From NCBI GenBank assembly GCA_963627215.1, contig CAVGAH010000008.1:1-30713 (forward strand): a stretch of DNA of 30,713 bases, written 5' to 3'. Position 1 is the stretch's first letter, and every line of letters starts with the position of its first letter. Below, piece by piece: positions 21,527 to 28,350 of the stretch. Both the position numbers and the translations under genes were made by a program. The notes beneath the pieces are model-generated. The model did not search any database, was not told where the DNA came from, and saw only the letters and a program-made list of their open reading frames with translations. The stretch is from CAKQOE01 sp963627215 (GTDB lineage Bacteria; Bacillota; Clostridia; Peptostreptococcales; Anaerovoracaceae).

Positions 21527-23230
21527 ATGAAAGCAAGGATAGAGAGAATAGAGCTGCATGAGGAAAAGGGCGGTCCGCGTCTGACTCCTCAGACAGCCGA
21601 GGCGGTAGAATGCGGTGGTCTTGTGGGCGACCGCCACTGCCGCGATATCAATAAGCAGATATCTATAACGGGCGCTTATGTCCTCGAATGGATGGACGAG
21701 TGCGAGCAGCCGGGCATATGCTTTGAAAAGTTCGGCGCGAATCTCATTTTTGACACGATACCTGACGAAATGTTAGAAAAAGGCCTGCGCCTGCAGGTCG
21801 GCGAAGCTGTAATAGATATACAGGACGTGCATAAAAAATGTCACGTTGATGACTGCAAGTATTTTGACGACGAGCAGATAGCGGGCTGCAAGCTTAGAAA
21901 GTACGTAATGTACGGCGAGTGCATAAGCGCAGGAAATATATCTGTCGGCGACGAGGTCACTATGCTCGAAAAGCGCAGCAGCGCAGGCGGCAGAAATACA
22001 GGTCTGACGCTTACGCCTAAAGAGCGTGCGCTTGAAAAGTTCATGAAGGAAGTAAAGGCAGTAATAAAACCTGCTACTGAAGTCGTCAGCTCTGCTGACG
22101 CGCTGGGTCGTGTGGCTGCTGCGGGCGCGCGGGCGCGCTTCTCTTCGCCGCATTATGATTCGGCGGCTATGGACGGCATTGCTGTAAGGTCATGCGACCT
22201 AAAGGGCGCTTCTTTGGAAAAACCTGTAATCCTGAAGCCTGAGGATTTTAAGCAGGTAAATACAGGAAATCAGATCGAGTCGCCGTATGACGCCGTAATA
22301 ATGGCTGAAAATATTACTGAGATGCTGGACGAACGCGTATGCGTGAAGCAGGAGCCTGCAAAGTGGGAAAATCTGCGCCGCGTGGGCGAGAATTTCGCAG
22401 AGGGTGAGGTAATAGTCCGGGCGGGCCATAAGATAATGCCTATGGATATATGCGCTCTCATAGAGGCGGGCATATTTGAGATAGAGGTGTTCAGAAAGCC
22501 GAGGGTCGCTATATTCCCGACGGGCGACGAGATAGTAGAGCCTGAGGACGCTATAGCACCTGACGGAACGCTGCGCGACGGCGAGATAATAGACGCTAAC
22601 TCAAGGATGTTCCAAGCTATGGCGCTCGAGCAGGGCGCGGAGCCGCATCGTTTTCCTATCCTGCCTGATGACTACGACAGTATAAAGGACGCTGTAAGCG
22701 GCGCTGCAGAAGATTACGACGTTATAATAACGAACGCCGGAACGAGCGCGGGCCTTAAGGATTATACTGTAAGGGTATTAAACGAGCTCGGAAAGGTCGT
22801 AGTCCACGGCATAGCGATGAAGCCGGGAAAGCCGTGCATACTCGCTATGGCGGGCGGTAAGCCTGTTATAGGGCTGCCGGGATATCCCGTAGCGGCGTAT
22901 CTGGGCTTTAAGGAGTTCGTTACGCCGGTGCTCGATTACTTGAGCGGGCGCGATGTTGTGAGCGAGCCGAAAAAGGTAAAAGCGATACTCACGCAGGATG
23001 TAAGGTCGAGCAAGCGCCAGAGCGAATTTATAAGAGTAAAGCTCGGATGCGATGAATATGGCCGTCTGACGGCCGAACCGCTTGGAAAGGGTTCGGCGTC
23101 AATGATGCTTCTGGTAAGAGGCGACGGACATTGCATAGCTCCGCAGCTCTGCAGAGAGATACCTGCAGGCACGGAGGTCGAAGTCGAGCTTTATCGTCCT
23201 GAAGAGGAGATAGAGGCCTTAAGAAATTAA
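21527..23230 (+). CDS. MOSC domain-MoeA fusion (molybdopterin molybdenumtransferase)
   Basis: A 567-residue two-domain protein. Residues 1-146 are a MOSC domain, a fold linked to molybdenum-cofactor sulfur handling, with GLVGDRH at 31-37 and a Cys-rich end (C105, C110, C121, C132; CKLRKYVMYGECISAG, then GDEV). Residues 160-567 are MoeA, which inserts molybdate into molybdopterin: PHYDSAAMDGIAV (208-220), NTGNQIESPYDAVIMAE, IFPTGDEIVEP (329-339), NAGTSAGLKDYTVRV (403-417), KPGKPCILA and GLPGYPVAAYLGF. It is a single continuous frame. Moco genes for MoaE-like, XdhC and NifS-like proteins lie within 5 kb. A 7-1-7 palindrome lies at 23060-23074, and a GCGCGC-GG-GCGCGC repeat (22126-22140 region) lies in the early MoeA domain. 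Confidence 0.9.
   Translation: MKARIERIELHEEKGGPRLTPQTAEAVECGGLVGDRHCRDINKQISITGAYVLEWMDECEQPGICFEKFGANLIFDTIPDEMLEKGLRLQVGEAVIDIQDVHKKCHVDDCKYFDDEQIAGCKLRKYVMYGECISAGNISVGDEVTMLEKRSSAGGRNTGLTLTPKERALEKFMKEVKAVIKPATEVVSSADALGRVAAAGARARFSSPHYDSAAMDGIAVRSCDLKGASLEKPVILKPEDFKQVNTGNQIESPYDAVIMAENITEMLDERVCVKQEPAKWENLRRVGENFAEGEVIVRAGHKIMPMDICALIEAGIFEIEVFRKPRVAIFPTGDEIVEPEDAIAPDGTLRDGEIIDANSRMFQAMALEQGAEPHRFPILPDDYDSIKDAVSGAAEDYDVIITNAGTSAGLKDYTVRVLNELGKVVVHGIAMKPGKPCILAMAGGKPVIGLPGYPVAAYLGFKEFVTPVLDYLSGRDVVSEPKKVKAILTQDVRSSKRQSEFIRVKLGCDEYGRLTAEPLGKGSASMMLLVRGDGHCIAPQLCREIPAGTEVEVELYRPEEEIEALRN
23060..23074 (+). repeat. GC-rich 7-1-7 palindrome inside the MoeA domain
   Basis: GGCCGTC-T-GACGGCC encodes GRLTA, a stretch ordinary for MoeA, so this copy may be coincidental. 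Confidence 0.5.
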
Positions 23231-23249
23231 AAAATGACTTAAAAAAACG

Positions 23250-23289
23250 GATCTTGGCGCTTTGTTCATACACAGCGCTGAGGTCTTTT
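23250..23289 (+). terminator. Rho-independent terminator after the MOSC-MoeA gene
   Basis: GATCTTGGCGCT (23250-23261) pairs along 12 positions, three of them G-U, with AGCGCTGAGGTC (23274-23285), then TTTT and further Ts. Confidence 0.7.
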
Positions 23290-23321
23290 GTATTTTTATT
23301 GCCGGATATCGATATACTTCA

Positions 23322-23350
23322 TTGATTTCAGCATCATTTTGTTATATAAT
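23322..23350 (+). promoter_or_regulatory. Predicted promoter for typA
   Basis: A -35 TTGATT (23322-23327), a 17-nt spacer and a perfect -10 TATAAT (23345-23350). The start would lie near 23357, giving a 43-nt leader. Confidence 0.7.
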
Positions 23351-23399
23351 TCTCGTTTGTAAAAAAAGTTGGATCGGCATTTAAGGAGACATTCTCATT

Positions 23400-25232
23400 A
23401 TGACAGATAATAATCTCAGAAACGTCGCTATCATAGCGCACGTTGACCACGGCAAGACGACTCTTGTTGACGAGATGCTCAAGCAGAGCGGCGTTTACCG
23501 TGAAAATCAGACTGTCGTTGAAAGAGTCATGGACTCAAACGACCTCGAACGCGAGCGTGGTATCACTATTCTCGCGAAGAACACTGCCGTTACTTACGGC
23601 GACGTAAAGATAAACATCGTAGATACACCGGGACACGCTGACTTCGGCGGCGAGGTAGAGCGTATACTCAAGATGGTAAACGGCGTTATCCTTCTGGTAG
23701 ACGCTGCTGAAGGCCCTATGCCTCAGACTCGCTTCGTATTATCAAAGGCTCTCGAGCTCGGCCACAAGGTCATCATCCTCATAAACAAGATAGACAGGCC
23801 TGACCGCCGTATCGACGAGGTAATAGACGAAGTACTCGAGCTTCTCATGGACCTCAATGCAAACGAAGAGCAGCTCGACTCACCTATACTCTTCTGCTCT
23901 GCAAGACAGGGTATCTGCTCAGAGTCGCAGGACGTTCAGGGTACAGACCTCAGACCGCTCTTTGAAGCTATTCTCAGACACATCCCTGCTCCTGAGGCTG
24001 ATTACGATCAGCCGTTCCAGATGCTCGTTTCTTCTATAGACTACAACGAGTTCGTAGGACGTATCGCTATCGGACGCGTGGAGAGAGGCATCCTCAACCA
24101 GAACAGCGAGATAGTCGTTACTAACTACCATGACGGTACGACTTCAAAGAAATCAAGAGCAGCAAATATATATGAATTCGACGGACTTACAAGAGTTCCT
24201 GTAAATGAAGCAAAGGCAGGAAATATCATAGCGCTCTCAGGCATCGGCGATATCACTATAGGCGATACTATCTGCGCTCCTGAAGCTCCTGAAGCGCTTC
24301 CTTTCGTAAAGATATCAGCTCCTACAGTTGAAATGACGTTCTGCGTAAACGATTCTCCGTTCGCAGGCAAGGAAGGAAAGTACGTAACTTCAAGAAACCT
24401 GCGCGACAGGCTCGACCGTGAGCTTCAGAAGGACGTTTCGCTCCGCGTTACAGAGACAGACTCTACAGACGCATTCAACGTAGCTGGCCGCGGCGAGATG
24501 CACCTTTCTATCCTTATGGAGAACATGAGAAGAGAGGGCTATGAATTCGCCGTATCACCACCGAGAGTACTCACTAAAGAGATAGACGGAGTTCTCAACG
24601 AGCCTATCGAAAGACTCGTAGTAGACGTTCCTGAGAACTCAGTAGGCTCAGTTATAGAAAAAATGGGCTCACGCAAGGCAGAAATGCTCCAGATGACGCC
24701 TGTCGGCAACAGAATGAAGATAGAATTCCTCGTTCCTTCGCGCGGACTCTTCGGCTACAGAAACGAATTCCTCACTGACACTCGCGGCGAGGGCATCATG
24801 ACTTCTGTATTTGAAAAGTACGCTCCGTTTAAGGGCGAGGTGACTCGCCGCAGCACAGGAAGCCTTGTTGCATTTGAAACAGGCGAATGCGCAGCTTACG
24901 GACTTTTCAATGCTCAGGACAGAGGCGCGCTCTTCGTTGAGCCGGGCGACCCTGTTTACGAGGGCATGGTAGTCGGCGTTGCTCCAAAGGCGGGCGATAT
25001 CGATGTAAATGTATGCAAGAAGAAAAATCTTACAAATATGAGAGCAGCAGGAAGCGAAGAAGCACTCAGACTTATACCTGTAAGAAGGATGAGCCTTGAA
25101 CAGTGCCTCGAATTCCTCGCTGATGATGAGCTTCTCGAGATAACTCCTGAAAGCCTCAGACTCAGAAAGAGCATCCTGAACAAAGAACAGCGCGCTAAAC
25201 AGCGTTCAAGAATTGCAAAAGGTCAGGAATAA
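23400..25232 (+). CDS. typA: Ribosome-associated GTPase TypA/BipA
   Basis: A translational GTPase related to EF-G and LepA that binds ribosomes and helps large-subunit assembly and growth under stress such as cold. The 610-residue length matches the family. G1 is AHVDHGKT (13-20); the switch I region has RERGITI; G3 is DTPGH (75-79); G4 is NKID (129-132); G5 is SARQG. TypA-specific C-terminal sequence is seen at SRGLFGYRNEFLTDTRGEG and in the basic end NKEQRAKQRSRIAKGQE. AAGGAG lies 11 nt before the ATG. It has its own promoter and is followed by a terminator-like hairpin, so it is probably a single-gene unit. Confidence 0.97.
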   Translation: MTDNNLRNVAIIAHVDHGKTTLVDEMLKQSGVYRENQTVVERVMDSNDLERERGITILAKNTAVTYGDVKINIVDTPGHADFGGEVERILKMVNGVILLVDAAEGPMPQTRFVLSKALELGHKVIILINKIDRPDRRIDEVIDEVLELLMDLNANEEQLDSPILFCSARQGICSESQDVQGTDLRPLFEAILRHIPAPEADYDQPFQMLVSSIDYNEFVGRIAIGRVERGILNQNSEIVVTNYHDGTTSKKSRAANIYEFDGLTRVPVNEAKAGNIIALSGIGDITIGDTICAPEAPEALPFVKISAPTVEMTFCVNDSPFAGKEGKYVTSRNLRDRLDRELQKDVSLRVTETDSTDAFNVAGRGEMHLSILMENMRREGYEFAVSPPRVLTKEIDGVLNEPIERLVVDVPENSVGSVIEKMGSRKAEMLQMTPVGNRMKIEFLVPSRGLFGYRNEFLTDTRGEGIMTSVFEKYAPFKGEVTRRSTGSLVAFETGECAAYGLFNAQDRGALFVEPGDPVYEGMVVGVAPKAGDIDVNVCKKKNLTNMRAAGSEEALRLIPVRRMSLEQCLEFLADDELLEITPESLRLRKSILNKEQRAKQRSRIAKGQE

Positions 25233-25243
25233 TGTTACAATAC

Positions 25244-25275
25244 AAGCAGCGTGGTCGAAAAGACCTTGCTGCTTT
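25244..25275 (+). terminator. Probable terminator after typA
   Basis: AAGCAGC and GGTC (25244-25256) pair with GACC and GCTGCTT (25262-25274), with a small internal mismatch and a GAAAA loop. The T-run is weak (TTT then AT-rich), so efficiency is uncertain. Confidence 0.55.
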
Positions 25276-25328
25276 AAATAAAATATATTTTATAAGTATA
25301 TCCCGCAGGGCGCTGCACAGGAGAGAAA

Positions 25329-25424
25329 ATGAAATTATTCACTATTTTAAACTCGATCGGTAGCAGACAGCTCGCCGCAGCGCATCCTGCTTTGAATGGC
25401 GAGCTGCTGATACCATTTCAGTGA
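25329..25424 (+). CDS. Possible 31-codon leader ORF before the DtxR-like gene
   Basis: An ATG at 25329 preceded by AGGAG at 5-nt spacing opens a 31-residue frame starting MKLFTILNSIGSRQLAAAH and ending in TGA at 25422-25424, 61 nt before the next gene. It overlaps a strong inverted repeat, CAGCTCGCC (25368-25376) with GGCGAGCTG (25398-25406), flanked by GGTA/TACC. I recognise no homologue. It could be a regulatory leader peptide, a small protein, or chance. Confidence 0.3.
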   Translation: MKLFTILNSIGSRQLAAAHPALNGELLIPFQ

Positions 25425-25485
25425 GCGCAGGAGCGTCTGCAAACTGCATGTACTGTAGAGTATTCATAAGACTGGGGGTCTAAAT

Positions 25486-25857
25486 TTGAAAATTCAGGAA
25501 TCAGCCGAAAACTATCTCGAAACTATACTCATGCTTGGTCAGTCAGGTCAGCCTGTACGTTCCATAGACATCGTAAACGAGCTTGGCTTCTCTAAGCCGA
25601 GCGTAAGCGTTGCCATGAAAAAGCTCCGCGAAAACGGTTACATCCACATGGATAACGACGGTCATATCACACTCTCCGGCACCGGCGCAGAGATAGCAGA
25701 AAAAATGTACGAGCGCCACACGCTCCTCAGCAGCTTCCTTATAAAGCTCGGCGTTGACGAGAAGGTAGCAGTAGAGGATGCATGCCGCATAGAGCATGTC
25801 ATCAGCCCGGAAACATTCCGGAAGCTCAAGGAGCACGTTGAAGGACATACTAAATAA
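25486..25857 (+). CDS. DtxR/MntR-family metal-dependent transcriptional regulator
   Basis: A 123-residue repressor-type protein with an N-terminal winged helix (SIDIVNELGFSKPSVSVAMKKLRENGYI at 26-53, given here as the segment from S26) and a short dimerisation/metal domain. Likely metal ligands by comparison with MntR and DtxR are N9, E12, H78, C100, E103 and H104. The DACRIEH stretch resembles the Cys-containing site of iron-type DtxR/IdeR, while the single-domain length resembles MntR, so the cognate metal is uncertain. It starts at TTG 25486 with GGGGGT about 6 nt upstream. No transporter gene is adjacent. The upstream leader may be structured (25368-25406). Confidence 0.85.
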   Translation: MKIQESAENYLETILMLGQSGQPVRSIDIVNELGFSKPSVSVAMKKLRENGYIHMDNDGHITLSGTGAEIAEKMYERHTLLSSFLIKLGVDEKVAVEDACRIEHVISPETFRKLKEHVEGHTK

Positions 25858-25958
25858 GTGAAAAATAAATAAGTAATGAATTTCTTAAAACGGCCTGCAT
25901 GTCTGATTTAAATGAAATTGAACGCTCCATGGTCATCTAAATGTGTTAAAATAACTAA

Positions 25959-25973
25959 GCGCGCCCGGCGCGC
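25959..25973. repeat. GC-rich 7-1-7 palindrome before the moaE-like gene
   Basis: GCGCGCC-C-GGCGCGC is identical to the copy at 2701-2715 and lies 57 nt before the next start, in AT-rich surroundings. No T-run follows. Confidence 0.75.
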
Positions 25974-26029
25974 CCATATAAATCGAAAGATGCATTACGT
26001 ATTAATTTACAGAAACAGGAGAAACGATC

Positions 26030-26428
26030 ATGGCAGAAAAGAAACAGAGCCCTTCGATGGACGAATGGTTGAAGCAGGCAAAGCAGCACGAAAGCGCTAA
26101 AGATATAGGGATGTACCTCACGCATAACGGCACAGTGCGCAGCACGGCAAAAGCAAAGGTCCGCGCAGGCGCAGAGGATACAAAGCCTGTAACAGGCATG
26201 GATTTTTCTTATGACCAGGCTAAGGTAGACGCTATCATAGAAGAAACTTACAAAATGGATGGTATCGGCTACCTCAGAGTATGGCTGAACAAAGGACATC
26301 TCGAAGTAGGCGACGACATAATGTACGTCCTCGTAGGCGGCGATATCCGCCCGCACGTAATAGACGCCCTCCAGTACCTCGTAGGCCGCATAAAGAACGA
26401 GTGTGTTGTTGAAACGGAGATAAATTAA
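26030..26428 (+). CDS. MoaE-like molybdopterin synthase large-subunit homologue
   Basis: A 132-residue protein resembling clostridial proteins annotated as molybdenum cofactor biosynthesis MoaE. MoaE-type features: HNGTVRSTAKAKVR (32-45, the region equivalent to GKVR), GMDFSYD (56-62), a beta region YLRVWLNKGHLEVGDD (81-96), MYVLVGGDIRPHVIDALQYL, and a C-terminal lysine K122 in GRIKNECVV. MoaE transfers sulfur from MoaD thiocarboxylate to precursor Z. Here the second catalytic lysine of E. coli MoaE seems absent and the C-terminus is short, so the activity is uncertain. AGGAG lies 9 nt before the ATG. It sits among other Moco genes, which supports the assignment. Confidence 0.7.
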   Translation: MAEKKQSPSMDEWLKQAKQHESAKDIGMYLTHNGTVRSTAKAKVRAGAEDTKPVTGMDFSYDQAKVDAIIEETYKMDGIGYLRVWLNKGHLEVGDDIMYVLVGGDIRPHVIDALQYLVGRIKNECVVETEIN

Positions 26429-26462
26429 GATAAATTAAGATAAAAAAGAATAGAAGTATCGG

Positions 26463-26490
26463 ATCATTTTCGTGAGGTCACGAAAATGAT
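26463..26490. repeat. Perfect 13-bp inverted repeat downstream of the moaE-like gene
   Basis: ATCATTTTCGTGA (26463-26475) and TCACGAAAATGAT (26478-26490) flank GG. The arms are AT-rich and not followed by a T-run. A protein-binding site or an mRNA 3' end hairpin are both possible. Confidence 0.7.
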
Positions 26491-26516
26491 AACTACTGGC
26501 GCTACGTTATAAAAAT

Positions 26517-26550
26517 GGGCTGCCGCGGAATGCGGCAGCCCGTTTGGTTT
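26517..26550. terminator. Bidirectional terminator between the moaE-like and csp genes
   Basis: GGGCTGCCGC (26517-26526) pairs perfectly with GCGGCAGCCC (26532-26541) around GGAAT. Plus-strand Ts follow, and ATTTTTAT follows on the minus strand after the csp stop. Confidence 0.88.
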
Positions 26551-26576
26551 TTCGGTCGGATGTATTTTATCTGATC

Positions 26577-26795
26577 TTATTCAGCTACTGCTGTAACGTT
26601 TACAGCTCTGAGCTTTTCCGGATTCTTTGGATCCGGCTCTGTTTCAAAAGTGACCTTCTGACCTTCGTTCAGTGTTCTGAATCCATCGGCGTTAATAGAA
26701 GAGAAGTGAACGAATACGTCGCTTCCGCTTTCTTCATCGGCAATGAAGCCATAACCCTTTTCTGCGTTAAACCATTTTACTGTTCCGTTGTTCAT
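26577..26795 (-). CDS. Cold-shock protein (CspA family)
   Basis: A 72-residue single-domain OB-fold RNA-binding protein. The RNA-binding motifs are KGYGFIA (13-19, RNP1) and VFVHF (27-31, RNP2), with W8-F9 upstream. AGGAGGT lies 6 nt before the ATG on the minus strand. It has a strong promoter about 200 nt upstream, giving a long structured leader, as is common for cold-shock mRNAs. The RNA-chaperone role is family knowledge; whether this copy is cold-induced is unknown. Confidence 0.96.
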   Translation of the reverse strand: MNNGTVKWFNAEKGYGFIADEESGSDVFVHFSSINADGFRTLNEGQKVTFETEPDPKNPEKLRAVNVTAVAE

Positions 26796-26836
26796 AGAGT
26801 ACCTCCTGAATCAACTTAATTCCCCCAAGATGCAGA

Positions 26837-26855
26837 AAAACTGCTGTGCAGTTTT
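26837..26855 (-). promoter_or_regulatory. Terminator-like hairpin in the csp leader
   Basis: On the minus strand AAAACTGC-ACA-GCAGTTTT is followed by T and CTG. It lies about 45 nt before the csp start and could act as an attenuator or a temperature-sensitive element. Confidence 0.4.
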
Positions 26856-26995
26856 CCAAAGAGCCTGCCCTCTGGGCCGTCTGCTGAAGGTAAGCGCAGC
26901 CGGTAACGGGCAATTTCTTATATAGACACGTAAATCCACCCGAGCCCAGATTTACAAAAAATGACAATCAATGGACGAGCTGTTTTTACGTTCAT

Positions 26996-27024
26996 AGTAT
27001 ACGATGTTAAAAAGCAAATGTCAA
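26996..27024 (-). promoter_or_regulatory. Predicted strong promoter for csp
   Basis: On the minus strand a perfect -35 TTGACA (27019-27024), a 17-nt spacer and a -10 TATACT (26996-27001). This is the best promoter match in the window; transcription would start near 26989. Confidence 0.8.
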
Positions 27025-27157
27025 ATTTAATTGACTTATGTTTTATATTTTTTGATATTATGGTATATGAATACAAATGTTTACATATTATTGTTTGTGT
27101 TGTACAGTTTTGTAACATGAAATAGATCAGTGTGCAATGTTTTGTTTACATGTGTGG

Positions 27158-27172
27158 GGCGGCCGGGCCGCC
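27158..27172. repeat. GC-rich 7-1-7 palindrome upstream of xdhC
   Basis: GGCGGCC-G-GGCCGCC lies in a strongly AT-rich region 31 nt before the xdhC -35 box. Its flanks match those of the copy at 13800. Confidence 0.75.
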
Positions 27173-27202
27173 GCAAGGATGGGGAATTGATAAATTATTC
27201 AT

Positions 27203-27231
27203 TTTACAAATCAGCGTGGATTGACTATAAT
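27203..27231 (+). promoter_or_regulatory. Predicted promoter for xdhC-nifS
   Basis: A -35 TTTACA (27203-27208), a 17-nt spacer and a -10 TATAAT (27226-27231). The leader would be about 65 nt. Confidence 0.65.
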
Positions 27232-27303
27232 TTAACGTAGGAGTACGTTTGATAACGTTTGCTCGGTGGTATATTAAAGCTGACACTTGGAGGTGCGTAT
27301 ATA

Positions 27304-28347
27304 ATGGAAAAGAATATTTATGCAAAGATGCTTGAGGCTGTAGCTGAGGGCGAGAGCGTTGCAATGAAAACTGAGATAAAAGGAACTGAAGGCAAAATCG
27401 CTGATGGCATAAAGAGATCCATAGGAAAGGTAGAAAGCACTGTTGATGCAAAGGGCTTCAACATGGTAACTACTACAGCTGTTAAGACGGGTGATGATTT
27501 CTCTGTAAGCGAGCCTATACTCCCTAAAGAAAGGCTCATAATCCTTGGCGGCGGTCATATCGCGCTTCCTGTATGCGAGTTTGCTGCAAAGTGCGGATTT
27601 GAGGTGCATGTATGCGATGACAGACCGGCTTTTGCAAATGATGAGCGTTTCCCATGGGCGAAGGAGGTTCTCTGCGATATGTTTGAAAACTGCATAGAAA
27701 AGCTGAAGATCACTCCGTATGACTACGTAGTTATCATAACGAGAGGACACGTTCACGATGGCGACTGCCTGAGAGCTATACTTCCGGGCAAGCAGCCTAC
27801 ATATCTTGGCCTTATCGGTTCAAGGAGGCGTGTAAAGGGTCTGCTCGAGATGCTGGAGCAGGAGGGCTACAGCCGCGAGAGGATGGATCGTATCTGTACG
27901 CCTATCGGTCTGAGCATAGGCGCTGTTACTCCTGAGGAAATCGCAGTTTCTATCCTTTCTGAGATAATCGCTTACAAGCGTCTGCCTGAGAACAACAAGG
28001 ACGGTTCGCGCTTCGTAAACGCTTCTGACCTTGACCTTGAGATGATAGAATACCTTGCTGAAAATCACGAGCCTAAGGCTATCGTTACTGTAATACAGAC
28101 AAAGGGCTCTACTCCGAGAGGAGCGGGCGCAAAGATGGCTGTAAGCCCGAGAGGTCAGGTAACGGGCAGTATAGGCGGCGGCTGCAGCGAGGGCGCTGTT
28201 ATACGCGACGCTATAGATATCATCGGCACGGGTGAGTATAAGACTGTATTTATCGATATGACCGGCGAGGTTGCCGAGTCTGAGGGAATGGTATGCGGTG
28301 GCATCATGTACGCTCTTATCGAGGATGGAACAGAAGCTGAGGCATAA
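27304..28347 (+). CDS. xdhC: XdhC/CoxI-family molybdenum-hydroxylase maturation protein
   Basis: A Moco-binding maturation factor for xanthine-dehydrogenase-type enzymes. The 347-residue protein has a Rossmann-like domain first (LGGGHIALPV 81-90, CDDRPAFAND, TRGHVHDGD, LIGSRRR) and the XdhC_CoxI domain second (KGSTPRGAGAKM 267-278, GSIGGGCSEG 288-297, MVCGG 329-333). This is the reverse of the order usual in E. coli- or Rhodobacter-type XdhC. Residues 1-75 look like a degenerate copy of the start of the XdhC_CoxI domain. The ATG at 27304 has TTGGAGGT 9 nt upstream and is preferred over an upstream in-frame start at 27259. nifS begins 3 nt after its stop. Confidence 0.88.
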   Translation: MEKNIYAKMLEAVAEGESVAMKTEIKGTEGKIADGIKRSIGKVESTVDAKGFNMVTTTAVKTGDDFSVSEPILPKERLIILGGGHIALPVCEFAAKCGFEVHVCDDRPAFANDERFPWAKEVLCDMFENCIEKLKITPYDYVVIITRGHVHDGDCLRAILPGKQPTYLGLIGSRRRVKGLLEMLEQEGYSRERMDRICTPIGLSIGAVTPEEIAVSILSEIIAYKRLPENNKDGSRFVNASDLDLEMIEYLAENHEPKAIVTVIQTKGSTPRGAGAKMAVSPRGQVTGSIGGGCSEGAVIRDAIDIIGTGEYKTVFIDMTGEVAESEGMVCGGIMYALIEDGTEAEA

Positions 28348-28350
28348 TAA

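Larger units (their letters stand above)
26796..27303. other. Divergent intergenic region csp / xdhC
   Basis: This 508-nt stretch holds no gene. Towards csp (minus): a 190-nt leader with a hairpin at 26837-26855 and the promoter at 26996-27024. Towards xdhC (plus): the GC palindrome at 27158-27172 and the promoter at 27203-27231. Positions 27025-27150 are very AT-rich with nothing I can name. Confidence 0.65.
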
